This document shows positions 17,182 through 26,802 of a stretch of 64,000 nucleotides of DNA, piece after piece. The position numbers were made by a program, and so were the translations under genes. Source of the stretch: Rikenellaceae bacterium (lineage in GTDB: Bacteria; Bacteroidota; Bacteroidia; Bacteroidales; Rikenellaceae); NCBI GenBank assembly GCA_015059905.1, contig SUZN01000006.1, forward strand, positions 1-64,000, read 5' to 3'. The stretch's first letter is position 1, and each line of letters begins with the position of its first letter. The notes under the pieces were generated by a model. The model ran no database searches. It had not been told where the DNA came from and was given only the letters and a program-made list of their open reading frames with translations.

Positions 17182-18135
17182 ATGAAAGAACAATTAGAAG
17201 CCCTTAATGGTATTTCCATCAATTTCGGAGAGGGCGGAATGTTCATTGTAAATGTCATTTTGGCGTTTGTAATGTTTGGTGTGGCACTCGGAATCAAGAC
17301 GCAGACCTTCAAGGATGTTTTTCTTAAACCCAAGTCTGTCATTGTGGGTGTATTGTTGCAGTGGGTTGGTCTGCCTGCCGTAACTTTCTTGGTGGCGCTG
17401 GCGCTCAGTCAATGGATTACGCCTATGATTGCGCTCGGAATGATTTTGGTCGCTTCGTGTCCTGGTGGCAATATCTCTAATTTTATCTCGTCGCTCTCGC
17501 GCGGAAACATCGAGTTGTCGGTATCAATGACAGCTCTCACAACTGCCGCAGCGCCATTCATTACACCGCTTAACTTCTTCTTCTGGGGCTCGTTGTATAG
17601 TCAGGTAATCAGCCTCCATAACGATATCCCCGTGCTGGTAATCCCATTCCTGCCTATGCTGGAGCAGATTTTGCTTCTGCTCGGTGTGCCCATCGTGCTG
17701 GGATTGCTGTTCGCGCGCCGTTTCCCCAATGCGACAAAGAAGATTACCAAGCCCGCACAGGTGCTCTCTATCCTGCTCTTTATCGGTATGGTAGTGGTGT
17801 CGTTCTCGCAGAATTTTCAGCTATTCCTGGATAATATATTCTATGTATTCTTTATCGTGCTGCTGCACAATGCGTGCGCGCTGGGTACGGGTTTCTTTGG
17901 CGGAAAGCTGATGCGTCTGCCACAGCGCGATTGCCGTTCACTGACAATCGAAATTGGTATTCAGAATTCGGGTCTGGGTCTTATCCTGCTCTTTAATCCT
18001 GCGATTTTCCCTCCCGAGGTGTGGCACGGTCACTATGGCGGTATGTTGTTCATCACCGCGTGGTGGGGTATCTGGCATATCATTTCAGGATTGACGGTAG
18101 CTTATCTGTTCCGTCGCAAACCAATTGTAGAGTAG
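17182..18135 (+). CDS. Bile acid:sodium symporter (BASS) family transporter
   Basis: A 317-residue inner-membrane protein with nine or ten hydrophobic segments in the BASS/ASBT fold. The ASCPGGNISNFISSLSRGN segment is the conserved CPGG-N-SN crossover region that forms the sodium and substrate site. FTLSVSMTAL-like ELSVSMTALTTAAAPFITP follows. Bacterial BASS proteins import bile acids, pantoate or other organic acids by Na+ symport. A gut habitat makes bile acids plausible, but substrate is not determinable. The acyltransferase gene starts 2 nt after its stop. Confidence 0.88.
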   Translation: MKEQLEALNGISINFGEGGMFIVNVILAFVMFGVALGIKTQTFKDVFLKPKSVIVGVLLQWVGLPAVTFLVALALSQWITPMIALGMILVASCPGGNISNFISSLSRGNIELSVSMTALTTAAAPFITPLNFFFWGSLYSQVISLHNDIPVLVIPFLPMLEQILLLLGVPIVLGLLFARRFPNATKKITKPAQVLSILLFIGMVVVSFSQNFQLFLDNIFYVFFIVLLHNACALGTGFFGGKLMRLPQRDCRSLTIEIGIQNSGLGLILLFNPAIFPPEVWHGHYGGMLFITAWWGIWHIISGLTVAYLFRRKPIVE

Positions 18136-18136
18136 T

Positions 18137-19468
18137 ATGAGTAAACCTCGCAAAATCCAGGATTTTAATTTCTGGTATTGGTTGTTGCGCTTCTATGTCG
18201 ATTCGACACTGAAGCTATCCTATCGCAACATCCGTTATGTGGGTCGTGAGAAGGTGCCGCAGGATGGCGCTGTGATATATGCGCCCAACCACACCAACGC
18301 ACTGATGGATGCGCTGGTGATACTTGCAATGGATAGCAAGGCGAAGGTCTTTGTCGCCCGTGCCGACATCTTCAAAAAACCGATACTTGCCAAAATCTTC
18401 ACCTTCCTGAAGATTATGCCTATTATGCGTATGCGCGATGGTATGGATGAGGTGCGCAAGAACAATGAGACCATCGAGAAGGCGGTCGATGTGCTGCGTG
18501 ACAAGGTGCCTTTCTGCATCTTCCCCGAGGGGCAGCATCAGGCGAAATACTCCTCGCTGCCGCTGTCGAAGGGTATCTTCCGCATAGCCTTTCAGGCGCA
18601 GGAGCTGATGCCCGACCTGCCACTCTACATCATCCCTGTCGGTATCCGCTATGGTCACTTCTTCCGCTTCCGTTCAACGGTCAGGGTGGAGGTAGGCGAC
18701 CCTATCAACGTAAGCAAATTCCTCGCCGAGTATCCCGAGGCTACGCCGCAGGAGCAGATGAATATCGTCAAGGATATTCTTGCCAAGCGTATGCGTGCAT
18801 CAATCCTTTATATCCCCGATGATGAGCACTATGATGCTACGTTTGAGATTTGCGCCACTACGGTCAAGTCGCAGGTAAAGCAGTTGAAGCACCAGTGCGG
18901 CGTGCAGAAGATGCACAATCTGGATGCGCACTTTGTGGCAAACAATCAGATTGTGGGTTATATCGAGGGTTTGAAAAATAGAGAGCCTGAGAAGGCGGAG
19001 CGACTGCTTGCGCTCGGTGACGAGGCGTTTAAGTTGCGTAAGAGCAAGAAGATAAACATCGAGTCAATATCGGTTAAGTATCCTGTGCTCTCGCGCCTGC
19101 TCAAGTCGCTGTATGTCGTTGTGGCGTTGCCATATTGCATCCCTGTGTCAATCCTGACGCTCCCAATCAAGGCGTTGCTTTGGTTCTTGTTGCCGAAGTT
19201 CAAGGATGCAGCATTCCACAACTCGGTGCGCTATCTGGTAAACCTTGTCTTGTGGCCTATATTGATGATAATATACTCGATTGTCGCCTATGCGATGTTG
19301 CCTTGGCAGTGGGCGTTGCCTCTGACGCTTATTTTGTTGCCTGCGCCTATCGTGGCACACGAGACGTGGCGCTTGATGCGATTGGCAGTGTCGGATGTCA
19401 GGTATATCTTCTGCAAGGAGTTGCGCCAGAAGTATGCTGAAATTAGAAATATTGTTTTTAATAAGTAA
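18137..19468 (+). CDS. PlsC-like lysophospholipid/glycerol-phosphate acyltransferase, long form
   Basis: A 443-residue protein. The N-terminal two-thirds is a PlsC acyltransferase domain, with PNHTNALMDAL in place of the usual NHxxxxD (five residues between His and Asp), FVARADIFKKPILAKIF, and FPEGQHQ as the third motif. The C-terminal 120 residues contain two hydrophobic segments. The family acylates (lyso)glycerol phosphates in membrane lipid synthesis. The long form with NALMD is common in Bacteroidetes. It is translationally linked to the BASS gene and followed 13 nt later by the Omp85-like gene. Confidence 0.85.
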   Translation: MSKPRKIQDFNFWYWLLRFYVDSTLKLSYRNIRYVGREKVPQDGAVIYAPNHTNALMDALVILAMDSKAKVFVARADIFKKPILAKIFTFLKIMPIMRMRDGMDEVRKNNETIEKAVDVLRDKVPFCIFPEGQHQAKYSSLPLSKGIFRIAFQAQELMPDLPLYIIPVGIRYGHFFRFRSTVRVEVGDPINVSKFLAEYPEATPQEQMNIVKDILAKRMRASILYIPDDEHYDATFEICATTVKSQVKQLKHQCGVQKMHNLDAHFVANNQIVGYIEGLKNREPEKAERLLALGDEAFKLRKSKKINIESISVKYPVLSRLLKSLYVVVALPYCIPVSILTLPIKALLWFLLPKFKDAAFHNSVRYLVNLVLWPILMIIYSIVAYAMLPWQWALPLTLILLPAPIVAHETWRLMRLAVSDVRYIFCKELRQKYAEIRNIVFNK

Positions 19469-19481
19469 AAACTTAACAGAT

Positions 19482-20870
19482 ATGAAACTGAAACATATTG
19501 CAATATTGCTCCTCGCTGTGGTGGCTTTTGCCCTGACCGCCCAGGCGCAAGAGAAGAAGGAGATTGTAAAGACAGGCTATAACTTCGGTCCTTTGCCTGC
19601 GGTGGCATTTGATGCCGACAAGGGTTTCCAGCTCGGTGCACTGCTCAATATCTACGATTTTGGCGACGGCTCCACCTATCCAAACCCTCGCCAGCAGTGG
19701 TATTTCGAGGCTTCGTTCTTCACCAAGGGCTCGCAGCTCTATACCATATCGTACGATAACAAGTTCTCAATCCCTGGCACACGCTTCTCCACCACGCTCA
19801 CCGTAGCGAACGACAAGGCGATGGACTTCTACGGCTTCAACGGTTATGAGTCATACTACGACTTCGATAAGGTGCAGGCGGGTAAGGATGGCGAGTCATA
19901 CCTCTACACCCCCAAGTATCGCATAAATCGTCTGGCAGCGCTCTTTAAGGGCGATTTTATCGGTAACATCTGGCAGAATAAATTTTTCTGGGAGGCGGGT
20001 TATCACTTGAGCTACTTCGATATTGGCGCTATCAATCGTTCAAAGATTAACAAGAACAAGGAGGAGAGTGAAATCTTCCCCGATTCGGAGCCTACGCTCT
20101 ACGAGCAGTATCGTGAGTGGGGTATTATCTCCGATGAAGAGGCTGACGGTGGCTGGAACAGCACTGTGCGTCTGGGTCTGCTGTATGACACACGCGATAA
20201 GGAGGGTGCGCCCTCGCGCGGTCTGTGGGCAGAGGCTCATATGACACTCGCGCCAAAGTGGCTCGGCACATCTTCGCCCTATTACAAATATTCGGCTACG
20301 TTGCGCCACTATGTTCCGCTTGTTAGCCGCGATGTGCTGACGTTTGCTTATCGTCTTAATTATCAAGGTGCTATCGGAAAGAGCGCACCATATTATGTCT
20401 TGCCATATATCACCACTATGGGTCAATCTTACGACCGTGACGGTATGGGCGGCTTCCGTACAATTCGCGGTTTGATGCGTGACCGTGTGCAGGGTCTGGA
20501 TATGGCATCTTATAATGTTGAGTTGCGCTGGCGTTTTGTGTCGTTTGCGTTGTGGAATCAGAATATTGCCCTCGGACTGAATCTCTTTAGCGATGGTACT
20601 ATGGTTACGAAGGATTATGATATGTCGTTCCAGCGCACGCTGGCGGACTACGCCTCGGCGGAGGATTATGCGCGTTCGAAGAGTGCCTATGACGAGTATA
20701 TCTCGCGCGGAGAGTCTGCCGATGCACCCCACATCACCGTTGGTGCTGGCTTCCGCTTTATTATGAACCAGAATTTTATCGTCTGCCTTGAGTATGGTAA
20801 ACCTGTCGGCAAGCTTCGCAAACAAGACGGCAATGGAGCTTTCTATATCAACACGGGATACCTATTCTAA
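19482..20870 (+). CDS. Omp85/BamA-TamA-like outer membrane beta-barrel protein
   Basis: A 462-residue protein with a cleavable signal (LLLAVVAFALTAQAQ). I chose the ATG at 19482 because it begins the signal peptide. It lacks POTRA repeats and is almost all beta-barrel, with RLGLLYDTRDKEGAPSRG and FRTIRGLMRDRVQG. The latter is the VRGY/F-type barrel motif of Omp85 proteins. The last residues end in an aromatic (TGYLF), as for BAM substrates. It is likely a surface-antigen-like barrel with a transport or lipid role. Specific function unknown. Confidence 0.78.
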   Translation: MKLKHIAILLLAVVAFALTAQAQEKKEIVKTGYNFGPLPAVAFDADKGFQLGALLNIYDFGDGSTYPNPRQQWYFEASFFTKGSQLYTISYDNKFSIPGTRFSTTLTVANDKAMDFYGFNGYESYYDFDKVQAGKDGESYLYTPKYRINRLAALFKGDFIGNIWQNKFFWEAGYHLSYFDIGAINRSKINKNKEESEIFPDSEPTLYEQYREWGIISDEEADGGWNSTVRLGLLYDTRDKEGAPSRGLWAEAHMTLAPKWLGTSSPYYKYSATLRHYVPLVSRDVLTFAYRLNYQGAIGKSAPYYVLPYITTMGQSYDRDGMGGFRTIRGLMRDRVQGLDMASYNVELRWRFVSFALWNQNIALGLNLFSDGTMVTKDYDMSFQRTLADYASAEDYARSKSAYDEYISRGESADAPHITVGAGFRFIMNQNFIVCLEYGKPVGKLRKQDGNGAFYINTGYLF

Positions 20871-20910
20871 TTTAGAATTCATAATTGAGTTAGAGATATT
20901 TTATTATATA

Positions 20911-20938
20911 ATTACCACGTCATTTGGCGTGGTAATTT
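20911..20938 (+). terminator. Probable terminator of the BASS-plsC-Omp85 operon
   Basis: A 9-bp perfect inverted repeat (ATTACCACG with CGTGGTAAT) lies 41 nt after the Omp85 stop. The T tract is weak. Confidence 0.4.
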
Positions 20939-20957
20939 CGTCAGATGCAGTATTGCT

Positions 20958-21286
20958 ATGTGTGGCTGAAGGTGTGTGACCGTTACGGCTTTTAACAACG
21001 TAGTCCCAGCCTATGGCATTCGCCATTACTGCAAATCTGACCCACCCCCTAATCCCCCGCCTCAGGCAGGGGACTTTGGTCGGCTTCGCCTCCAGGGGTT
21101 ATGTGACCGTAATAGCGTCATTGCGAGAGCCTTTAGGCTCGTGGCAATCTCATGATATATCCACGTCATCCCCCGACTTGCGTAGCAAGGCGATGGGGAT
21201 CTACCGCTTATTTTAACGCCTCTTTCCTTTTCTCCTGGAGGATTACCTTCGCCACCTTCGGTGTCGGGTAATGACGTTGTCCGTTA
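20958..21286. repeat. Upstream repeat cluster flanking the Sus locus
   Basis: Contains one copy of the composite repeat found four times at 28106-29166: the hairpin ATGGCATTCGCCAT, the CCCCCGCCTCAGGCAGGGG hairpin, the TTTGGTCGGCTTCGCCTCCAGGGG segment and a GTCATTGCGAG...GTGGCAATCTC palindrome (21117-21151). A second palindrome, GTCATCCCCCGAC...GATGGGGAT, is at 21165-21202. Further repeat remnants run to about 21286. No gene is seen in the 762-nt gap 20871-21632. Confidence 0.8.
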
Positions 21287-21306
21287 TAATTTCAGGCTTT
21301 AGCCTG

Positions 21307-21356
21307 TATCTTCGGTGGCGTAGCGCAAGCGCTACCCCCCCCCGCCACCGAAGATA
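21307..21356. repeat. Nested inverted repeat with a nine-C run
   Basis: TATCTTCGGTGGC (21307-21319) pairs with GCCACCGAAGATA (21344-21356). Between them are a second palindrome, TAGCGCAAGCGCTA, and nine C at 21335-21343. A second run of nine C is at 21460-21468. Confidence 0.75.
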
Positions 21357-21541
21357 AATAAATTCCTTCCCTAATGTAGGGGAGGTGCCCAGCGGGCGGA
21401 GGAGTAAAATCAATTTTGAATATTCTCTCCCTAATCCTCTGAAAATCAGCCCCAAAACTCCCCCCCCCTCGGTGGAATTTTTTTTGAGTGGAAAAAGCCC
21501 GAAATATTTGCATAGAAGAATTATTATGCTTAATTTTGAGT

Positions 21542-21549
21542 TAGCTTTG
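21542..21549 (+). promoter_or_regulatory. -7 box for the susC-susD-susE transcript
   Basis: TAGCTTTG fits TAnnTTTG and is followed by an 83-nt leader to the ATG at 21633. No adjacent -33 TTTG at standard spacing. Confidence 0.5.
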
Positions 21550-21632
21550 TATGGAAACCTAACGCAAAGCTATGTAAAACAGACAGAACCTAACCAAACT
21601 ATTAACTAATTTATTAACTAAAATCTTAAACT

Positions 21633-24600
21633 ATGGTCAACTTCAACTCATTGATGAAAATTTGTGGGGGGGGGAGATTGTATCGCTCTGTGGCTGTCGC
21701 TATTACAGCCATCGTTGCGTTGGTCTCTATGGAGGCAAATGCACAAAGCATTACTGTTACAGGTACCGTTAAGGACGTTAATGGTCCTATCGTGGGTGCT
21801 ACAGTAATTCAGAAGGGCAGTACAACAAACGGCGTGGCGACAGATCTTGAAGGTCGCTATAGTATAGCTGTTCCTACCTCTGCTGAATTGGTTTTCGAGA
21901 GCCTCGGTTATGAGTCTCAAACCATTAGTGTTGGCGCAAAGACTATTATCAATGTAGTGCTTCAGGAGAGCGCTACAAAGATTGAAGAGGTCGTTGCTAC
22001 GGCTTACGGTACACAGAAGAAGGTATCTATCGTAGGTGCCATTCAGTCTGTTGAGCCAGGAGCTTTGGAGATTGGTGGTTCGACAGACCGCCTCTCAAAT
22101 AACCTCGCAGGTCAAATCGCAGGTGTGATTGCCTACAAGCCATCGGGTGAGCCAGGTTACGACTCATCAAGTTTCTGGATTCGTGGTATCTCATCTTATC
22201 AGGGTGTTACCTCTCCATTGGTATTGGTCGATGGTATCGAGCGTACACTCGACGATTTGGACGTAGAGCAGATTGAGTCATTCTCTGTATTGAAGGATGC
22301 CTCTGCATCGGCGATGTACGGTGTGCGTGGTGCGAACGGTGTTATCGTCATTACTACCAAGCGTGGTAAGGTTGGTAAGCCAAGAGTATCTATCCGCGTA
22401 GAGCAGGCATTGCAGGCTCCTACCAAGTTACCTGAATTTGCAAGCGCAGCCGAGGATATGGAGCTTCAGAATGAGCTCTTTGCCGAGGTTAATCCAGGTC
22501 GTACAGTGTGGGATCCTATGATTATTGAGCGTACACGCACAGGTTACGACCCTGATTTGTATCCTGACGTGAATTGGCTGGATGCCGTTACAACAGGTAT
22601 GCAGGAGAGCACACGTGCTACTGTAAACGTAAATGGTGGTAGCGACCGTGTTCGTTACTCATTCGTTGCTACTTACTTCCGCGAGAAGGGTATTATGGCT
22701 GTGGATGAGAGCTTGCCATTCGATACAGGCACCAAGCTCAACAAGTTCACTGTTCGTTCTAATGTCGATGTAAACATTACAAAATCAACTGTTTTGGGTA
22801 TCTCTATCGGTGGATATATGCAGCACTTGCGTAAGTCGGCTGCCTCTACCGACAGCGTATTCGGTTACGCATTTGAGACTCCAAGCTATGTTCACCCAAC
22901 AATCTACTCTGATGGTACTATCCCAGTACGTTCACAGCGTGTGAACCCTTGGGCGGAGGCTACACAGATGGGTTATACTCGTGACAATGCGTTTAAGATT
23001 GAGACATTGGTTACACTGGACCAGAAGCTCGATATGATTACCGAGGGTCTGTCGGTTAATGCCAAGTTCTCATTCGATAACTACCAGAGCAAGTATTCTA
23101 ACCGTACAAAGGGTATCCGTTACTACGAGGTTGCAACAGGTCGTGACGATTATGGTAATTTGATTCACAACCTCCGTTCTTCAGGTGATGAGTTCTTGGG
23201 TCACGGTTCAGGTGGTGCGTTCGGTAACAACCGTACTTATGTTGAGGCGAGCGTTCACTACAACCGCATATTCGGTGGCAAGCACAATGTAGATGCTTTG
23301 GTACTTTATATGCAGGATGGTTACGATAGCGGTGATGTTCAGCCATTCCGCCATCAGGGTATCTCTGGTCGTTTGTCATATAACTTCGACAACCGCTACG
23401 TAGCAGAGTTCAACTTCGGTTACAACGGTTCGGAGAACTTCGCCAAGGGTCAGCGTTTCGGTTTCTTCCCATCAGCCGCTATTGGTTGGATTATCTCGGA
23501 GGAGCCTTGGATGTCAAACGTTAAGGGCGTTCTCTCTACTTTGAAGCTGCGTGCATCGTTGGGTTTGGCAGGTAACGATAACATCGGTGGTAGCCGTCGT
23601 TTCGCTTACATGACAACAATCAACGCCAACAACGGTAGCTACACTTGGGGTCATGAGGGTTCTTCTTATGGTCGTACAGGTGTTACAGAGGGTCACTCGG
23701 GTGTGGGTGGTCTTACTTGGGAGACTGTTCGCAAGGCTAACGTAGGTTTGGAGATTGGTTTGTGGAACGAGCTTAACTTGCAGCTCGATGTATTCGACGA
23801 GTATCGCTCTGATATCTTCATCCAGCGTGGTAACTCTGTTCCTACACAGATTGGTTTCATCAACACACCTTACGACAACTACGGTATCGTTGATAACAAG
23901 GGCTTCGAGGTTGCTTTGACTTGGAACCACCGCTTCAGCCGCGACTTCCAGATGCAGTTGCGTGGTACAGCTTCTTATGCAAAGAACTGGATTCGTGAGC
24001 GTGACGAGGCTGAGTCGTTGAAGGGTACTCACCGTTCAGCTACAAACCGTTCAGTAAACGAGCATACAGGTTACATCGCTCTTCGTCTTTATGAGGATGC
24101 CGACTTTATCAACGGCGCGTTGAATCCTGATCTGCCTGTTCCAGAGCTTGGTTTGGATGTTCAGCCAGGTGATATTATGTATGCTGACTTGAACGAGGAT
24201 GGTAAGATTACAGCAATGGATATCACTTACCTGGGTCATACAACAGCTCCTCGCTTTGTATATGGTTTCGGTGGTAACTTTGTATATAAGAACCTCGACT
24301 TCGGTTTCTTTATGCAGGGTGTAGCTGATGCTTACAAGGTGATTGGTGGTAACTCATACTTTATGCCAGGTTCTGGTCAGGGTGTATTCGGTAACGTATA
24401 TGCTAACTACCAGGATCGTTGGACTCCAGAGAATCCATCACAGGATGTGTTCTGGCCACGTTTGCACTATGCTAACTCTTCACACAATACGCAGGGCTCA
24501 ACTTGGTGGTTGAAGGATATGTCATTCTTGCGTTTGAAGAATATTGAGATTGGTTATAGCTTGCCAAAGGAGTGGTGCGAGAAGATCCACTTGAACAATC

Positions 24601-24737
24601 TGCGTTTCTATGTGGGTGGTTATGATCTCTTTACTATCTCTGGTTTCAAGATGTGGGATCCTGAGATTGATACTACGACAGGTCTTCGTTATCCTACAAT
24701 GAAGTCTGTACAGCTTGGTATTGATTTGAACTTCTAA
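21633..24737 (+). CDS. SusC/RagA-family TonB-dependent receptor
   Basis: A 1034-residue outer-membrane receptor. After the signal peptide (VAVAITAIVALVSMEANAQ) comes a carboxypeptidase-regulatory-like domain (VTGTVKDVNGPIVGATV, about residues 40-115), then the plug (VLVDGIERTLDDLD, YGVRGANGVIVITTKRG) and a 22-strand barrel ending SVQLGIDLNF. It imports glycan or peptide with the SusD partner using TonB energy. There is no FecR-type N-terminal extension, so no anti-sigma signalling is expected. Oddly, a run of nine G (21666-21674) encodes three glycines just before the signal peptide core. Slippage there would switch the gene off. The start may instead be the ATG at 21654. Confidence 0.93.
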   Translation: MVNFNSLMKICGGGRLYRSVAVAITAIVALVSMEANAQSITVTGTVKDVNGPIVGATVIQKGSTTNGVATDLEGRYSIAVPTSAELVFESLGYESQTISVGAKTIINVVLQESATKIEEVVATAYGTQKKVSIVGAIQSVEPGALEIGGSTDRLSNNLAGQIAGVIAYKPSGEPGYDSSSFWIRGISSYQGVTSPLVLVDGIERTLDDLDVEQIESFSVLKDASASAMYGVRGANGVIVITTKRGKVGKPRVSIRVEQALQAPTKLPEFASAAEDMELQNELFAEVNPGRTVWDPMIIERTRTGYDPDLYPDVNWLDAVTTGMQESTRATVNVNGGSDRVRYSFVATYFREKGIMAVDESLPFDTGTKLNKFTVRSNVDVNITKSTVLGISIGGYMQHLRKSAASTDSVFGYAFETPSYVHPTIYSDGTIPVRSQRVNPWAEATQMGYTRDNAFKIETLVTLDQKLDMITEGLSVNAKFSFDNYQSKYSNRTKGIRYYEVATGRDDYGNLIHNLRSSGDEFLGHGSGGAFGNNRTYVEASVHYNRIFGGKHNVDALVLYMQDGYDSGDVQPFRHQGISGRLSYNFDNRYVAEFNFGYNGSENFAKGQRFGFFPSAAIGWIISEEPWMSNVKGVLSTLKLRASLGLAGNDNIGGSRRFAYMTTINANNGSYTWGHEGSSYGRTGVTEGHSGVGGLTWETVRKANVGLEIGLWNELNLQLDVFDEYRSDIFIQRGNSVPTQIGFINTPYDNYGIVDNKGFEVALTWNHRFSRDFQMQLRGTASYAKNWIRERDEAESLKGTHRSATNRSVNEHTGYIALRLYEDADFINGALNPDLPVPELGLDVQPGDIMYADLNEDGKITAMDITYLGHTTAPRFVYGFGGNFVYKNLDFGFFMQGVADAYKVIGGNSYFMPGSGQGVFGNVYANYQDRWTPENPSQDVFWPRLHYANSSHNTQGSTWWLKDMSFLRLKNIEIGYSLPKEWCEKIHLNNLRFYVGGYDLFTISGFKMWDPEIDTTTGLRYPTMKSVQLGIDLNF
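21666..21674 (+). repeat. Nine-G homopolymer inside the susC 5' coding end
   Basis: Uninterrupted G9 encoding Gly-Gly-Gly at residues 12-14 of the receptor, before the hydrophobic core of the signal peptide. A gain or loss of one G shifts the frame. With ten G the new frame meets a stop within about 50 codons. Confidence 0.9.
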
Positions 24738-24750
24738 AACAACATGAGCT

Positions 24751-26775
24751 ATGAAACTTTATAAGTATATTTTGATGGTGGTAGTTGCCCTGATGAGCCT
24801 TTCATCTTGTAACTATCTTGATAAGGAGCCAGATACCGAGCTTACGTTGGATATGGTCTTTGACGACAAGGATCGTATGGAGGGTATGTTGGCGTATGTA
24901 TATGATGGTCTTCCCGACCCATTGTGGGGTCTTAACTTCGGTTACGGTATGTCTTCACTCGCCGATGACCTTCGCCCATCATGGCGTTGGCATCAGTGGA
25001 GCTGGGACTGTAACAAGCGTGCCACAGGTGAGTGGGCTACAAATACAGGTTGGAACGGTAACGTGTGGGCAAATATGCCACGCCGTATCCGTGAGGCTGT
25101 CCTCTTCCAGCAGAACGTACACGCTATTCCCGAGGATAACGTGACACAGAAGGAGGTTGATTTGATGAAGCTCGAGTGCCGTGCGTTGGTTGCTTACTAC
25201 TATTGGTGGTTTGCTTACTGGTATGGTCCATGTCCATTTGTTGAGGGTGGTCACGTTTATGACCCATCGACTCCAGCTTCGGAGTTGCAGTTTGGTCAGC
25301 GTCCTTGGGATGAGATTATCGACTGGTGTGACAAGGAGTTGGCAGAGGTTGCCGAGTTGTTGCCTGTTTCATACTCTGACCCTACCAAGTTTGGTCGCGT
25401 GGATAAGCTCTTCTGCTTGGCTACTCGTGCCCGTATGCTTCTGTTCAATGCCAGCGAGCTGGTGAACGGTAAGGGTCTTGAGTGGTATAAGGATCACGTT
25501 GCCAAGGATGGTACTCCTCTCTTCCCACAGGCGAAGGATCCAAAGAAGTGGACTCGCGCTCTGGAGGCTTGTAAGGAGTTGGTAGAGGTTGCCGAGGCTA
25601 ATGGCTTCGAGCTCTACAAGGAGTATAACGATGACGGTACTATCGACCCATTTATGTCTTTGTTGGGTGCTTACTCAAAGACTGCAAAGGCTGGTAACAA
25701 GGAGGTATTGTTTGCGAAGTACTCTGTTGATTACGGCTCATATATCACTTACGGTTGCGTTCGTGGTGATACAGGTTGTAATGGTGGTATGAGTGTATCA
25801 CAGTCATTGGTTGATGCTTTTGCTATGAGCAACGGTATCTATCCTATCGACGGTTATGAGTATGGCTCAAACGGCTATAAGATGCAGCCTATCATTAACC
25901 CTAACTCAGGTTACAACGAGAGCGGTTTCGCTGCTGACGATATATGGTACAAGACCAAGTGGACAGGTGCCGAGCAGCGCGATGGCGAGCGTGCAAAGGT
26001 TACAAGCAAGGATACCTATAATATGTACATAAACCGTGAGCCACGTTTCTACATCACCGTAACTTACAACGAGAAGTGGGTTGACAATGGTCAGAAGCGT
26101 AAGGCCAACTTCTATAACTCGAAGATGGAGGGTTATACAAACTCTTACGTTGGTCACGACAAGGTGGATAACGACGATACTCACGATGCTCCAAACAATG
26201 GTTACTTGAATAATAAGGGTAACCGACCAGAGGATCACGCAAAGAACCGTACATATGCGTTCCGTCAGGGTAAGTTCTACGGTTTGGCAGAGGCTTACTT
26301 GAACTACACCGAGGCTATGATCGAGGCTGGTCAGTGGGGTACAGAGGATGTCTTCACATATTGGAACAAGGTTCGTGAGCGTGCTGGTGTGCCTCTCTAT
26401 ACATTCGGCAAGGAGGAGGGTAAGATTACCGTAGCGAAGGACCAGGCTACAGTGCGCGACTTGTTGCGCCGCGAGCGTCGTGTAGAGCTTTGCTGCGAGG
26501 ATACTTACATCCGCTACACCGACATCCGTCGTTGGATGATTGCCGAGGAGGTTTGTGAGGGTACTGACTACTACCACGGTGGTATGAACTACAAGGGCGT
26601 TGAGCGTTCTTGCGATCCTAACAATCCAAAGGCGTTCTTCGTACGCTCTTCAAACGAGGCTCCTCGTGTATGGAAGCGTGAGTACTATTGGATGCCAATT
26701 TTCCAGACAGAGTCTGACAAGAATCCTAACTTGGTACAGGCGCCATTCTGGGAGTCAGGTGCTGCAGAGAAGTAG
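24751..26775 (+). CDS. SusD/RagB-family nutrient-binding lipoprotein
   Basis: A 674-residue surface lipoprotein (signal MKLYKYILMVVVALMSLSSC, Cys20). The NYLDKEPDTELT start after the lipobox and the C-terminal YLNYTEAMIEAGQWG...VRERAGVP and RRERRVELCCEDTYIRYTDIRRW segments are standard SusD TPR-type landmarks. It forms the hinged lid over the SusC barrel and captures the substrate. It begins 13 nt after susC. It is longer than the usual 500-600 residues because of insertions in the middle. The glycan cannot be deduced from sequence. Confidence 0.93.
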   Translation: MKLYKYILMVVVALMSLSSCNYLDKEPDTELTLDMVFDDKDRMEGMLAYVYDGLPDPLWGLNFGYGMSSLADDLRPSWRWHQWSWDCNKRATGEWATNTGWNGNVWANMPRRIREAVLFQQNVHAIPEDNVTQKEVDLMKLECRALVAYYYWWFAYWYGPCPFVEGGHVYDPSTPASELQFGQRPWDEIIDWCDKELAEVAELLPVSYSDPTKFGRVDKLFCLATRARMLLFNASELVNGKGLEWYKDHVAKDGTPLFPQAKDPKKWTRALEACKELVEVAEANGFELYKEYNDDGTIDPFMSLLGAYSKTAKAGNKEVLFAKYSVDYGSYITYGCVRGDTGCNGGMSVSQSLVDAFAMSNGIYPIDGYEYGSNGYKMQPIINPNSGYNESGFAADDIWYKTKWTGAEQRDGERAKVTSKDTYNMYINREPRFYITVTYNEKWVDNGQKRKANFYNSKMEGYTNSYVGHDKVDNDDTHDAPNNGYLNNKGNRPEDHAKNRTYAFRQGKFYGLAEAYLNYTEAMIEAGQWGTEDVFTYWNKVRERAGVPLYTFGKEEGKITVAKDQATVRDLLRRERRVELCCEDTYIRYTDIRRWMIAEEVCEGTDYYHGGMNYKGVERSCDPNNPKAFFVRSSNEAPRVWKREYYWMPIFQTESDKNPNLVQAPFWESGAAEK

Positions 26776-26802
26776 TTTGCTAATAGCTTAAAACGTAAAC
26801 AT

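Noticed and set aside
17003..17185. 60-residue open frame before the BASS gene
   Set aside because: It spans the promoter box and leader, with no family resemblance. Treated as leader.
21292..21513. Minus-strand open frames upstream of susC
   Set aside because: Composed of the repeat and homopolymer DNA, with low-complexity translations.
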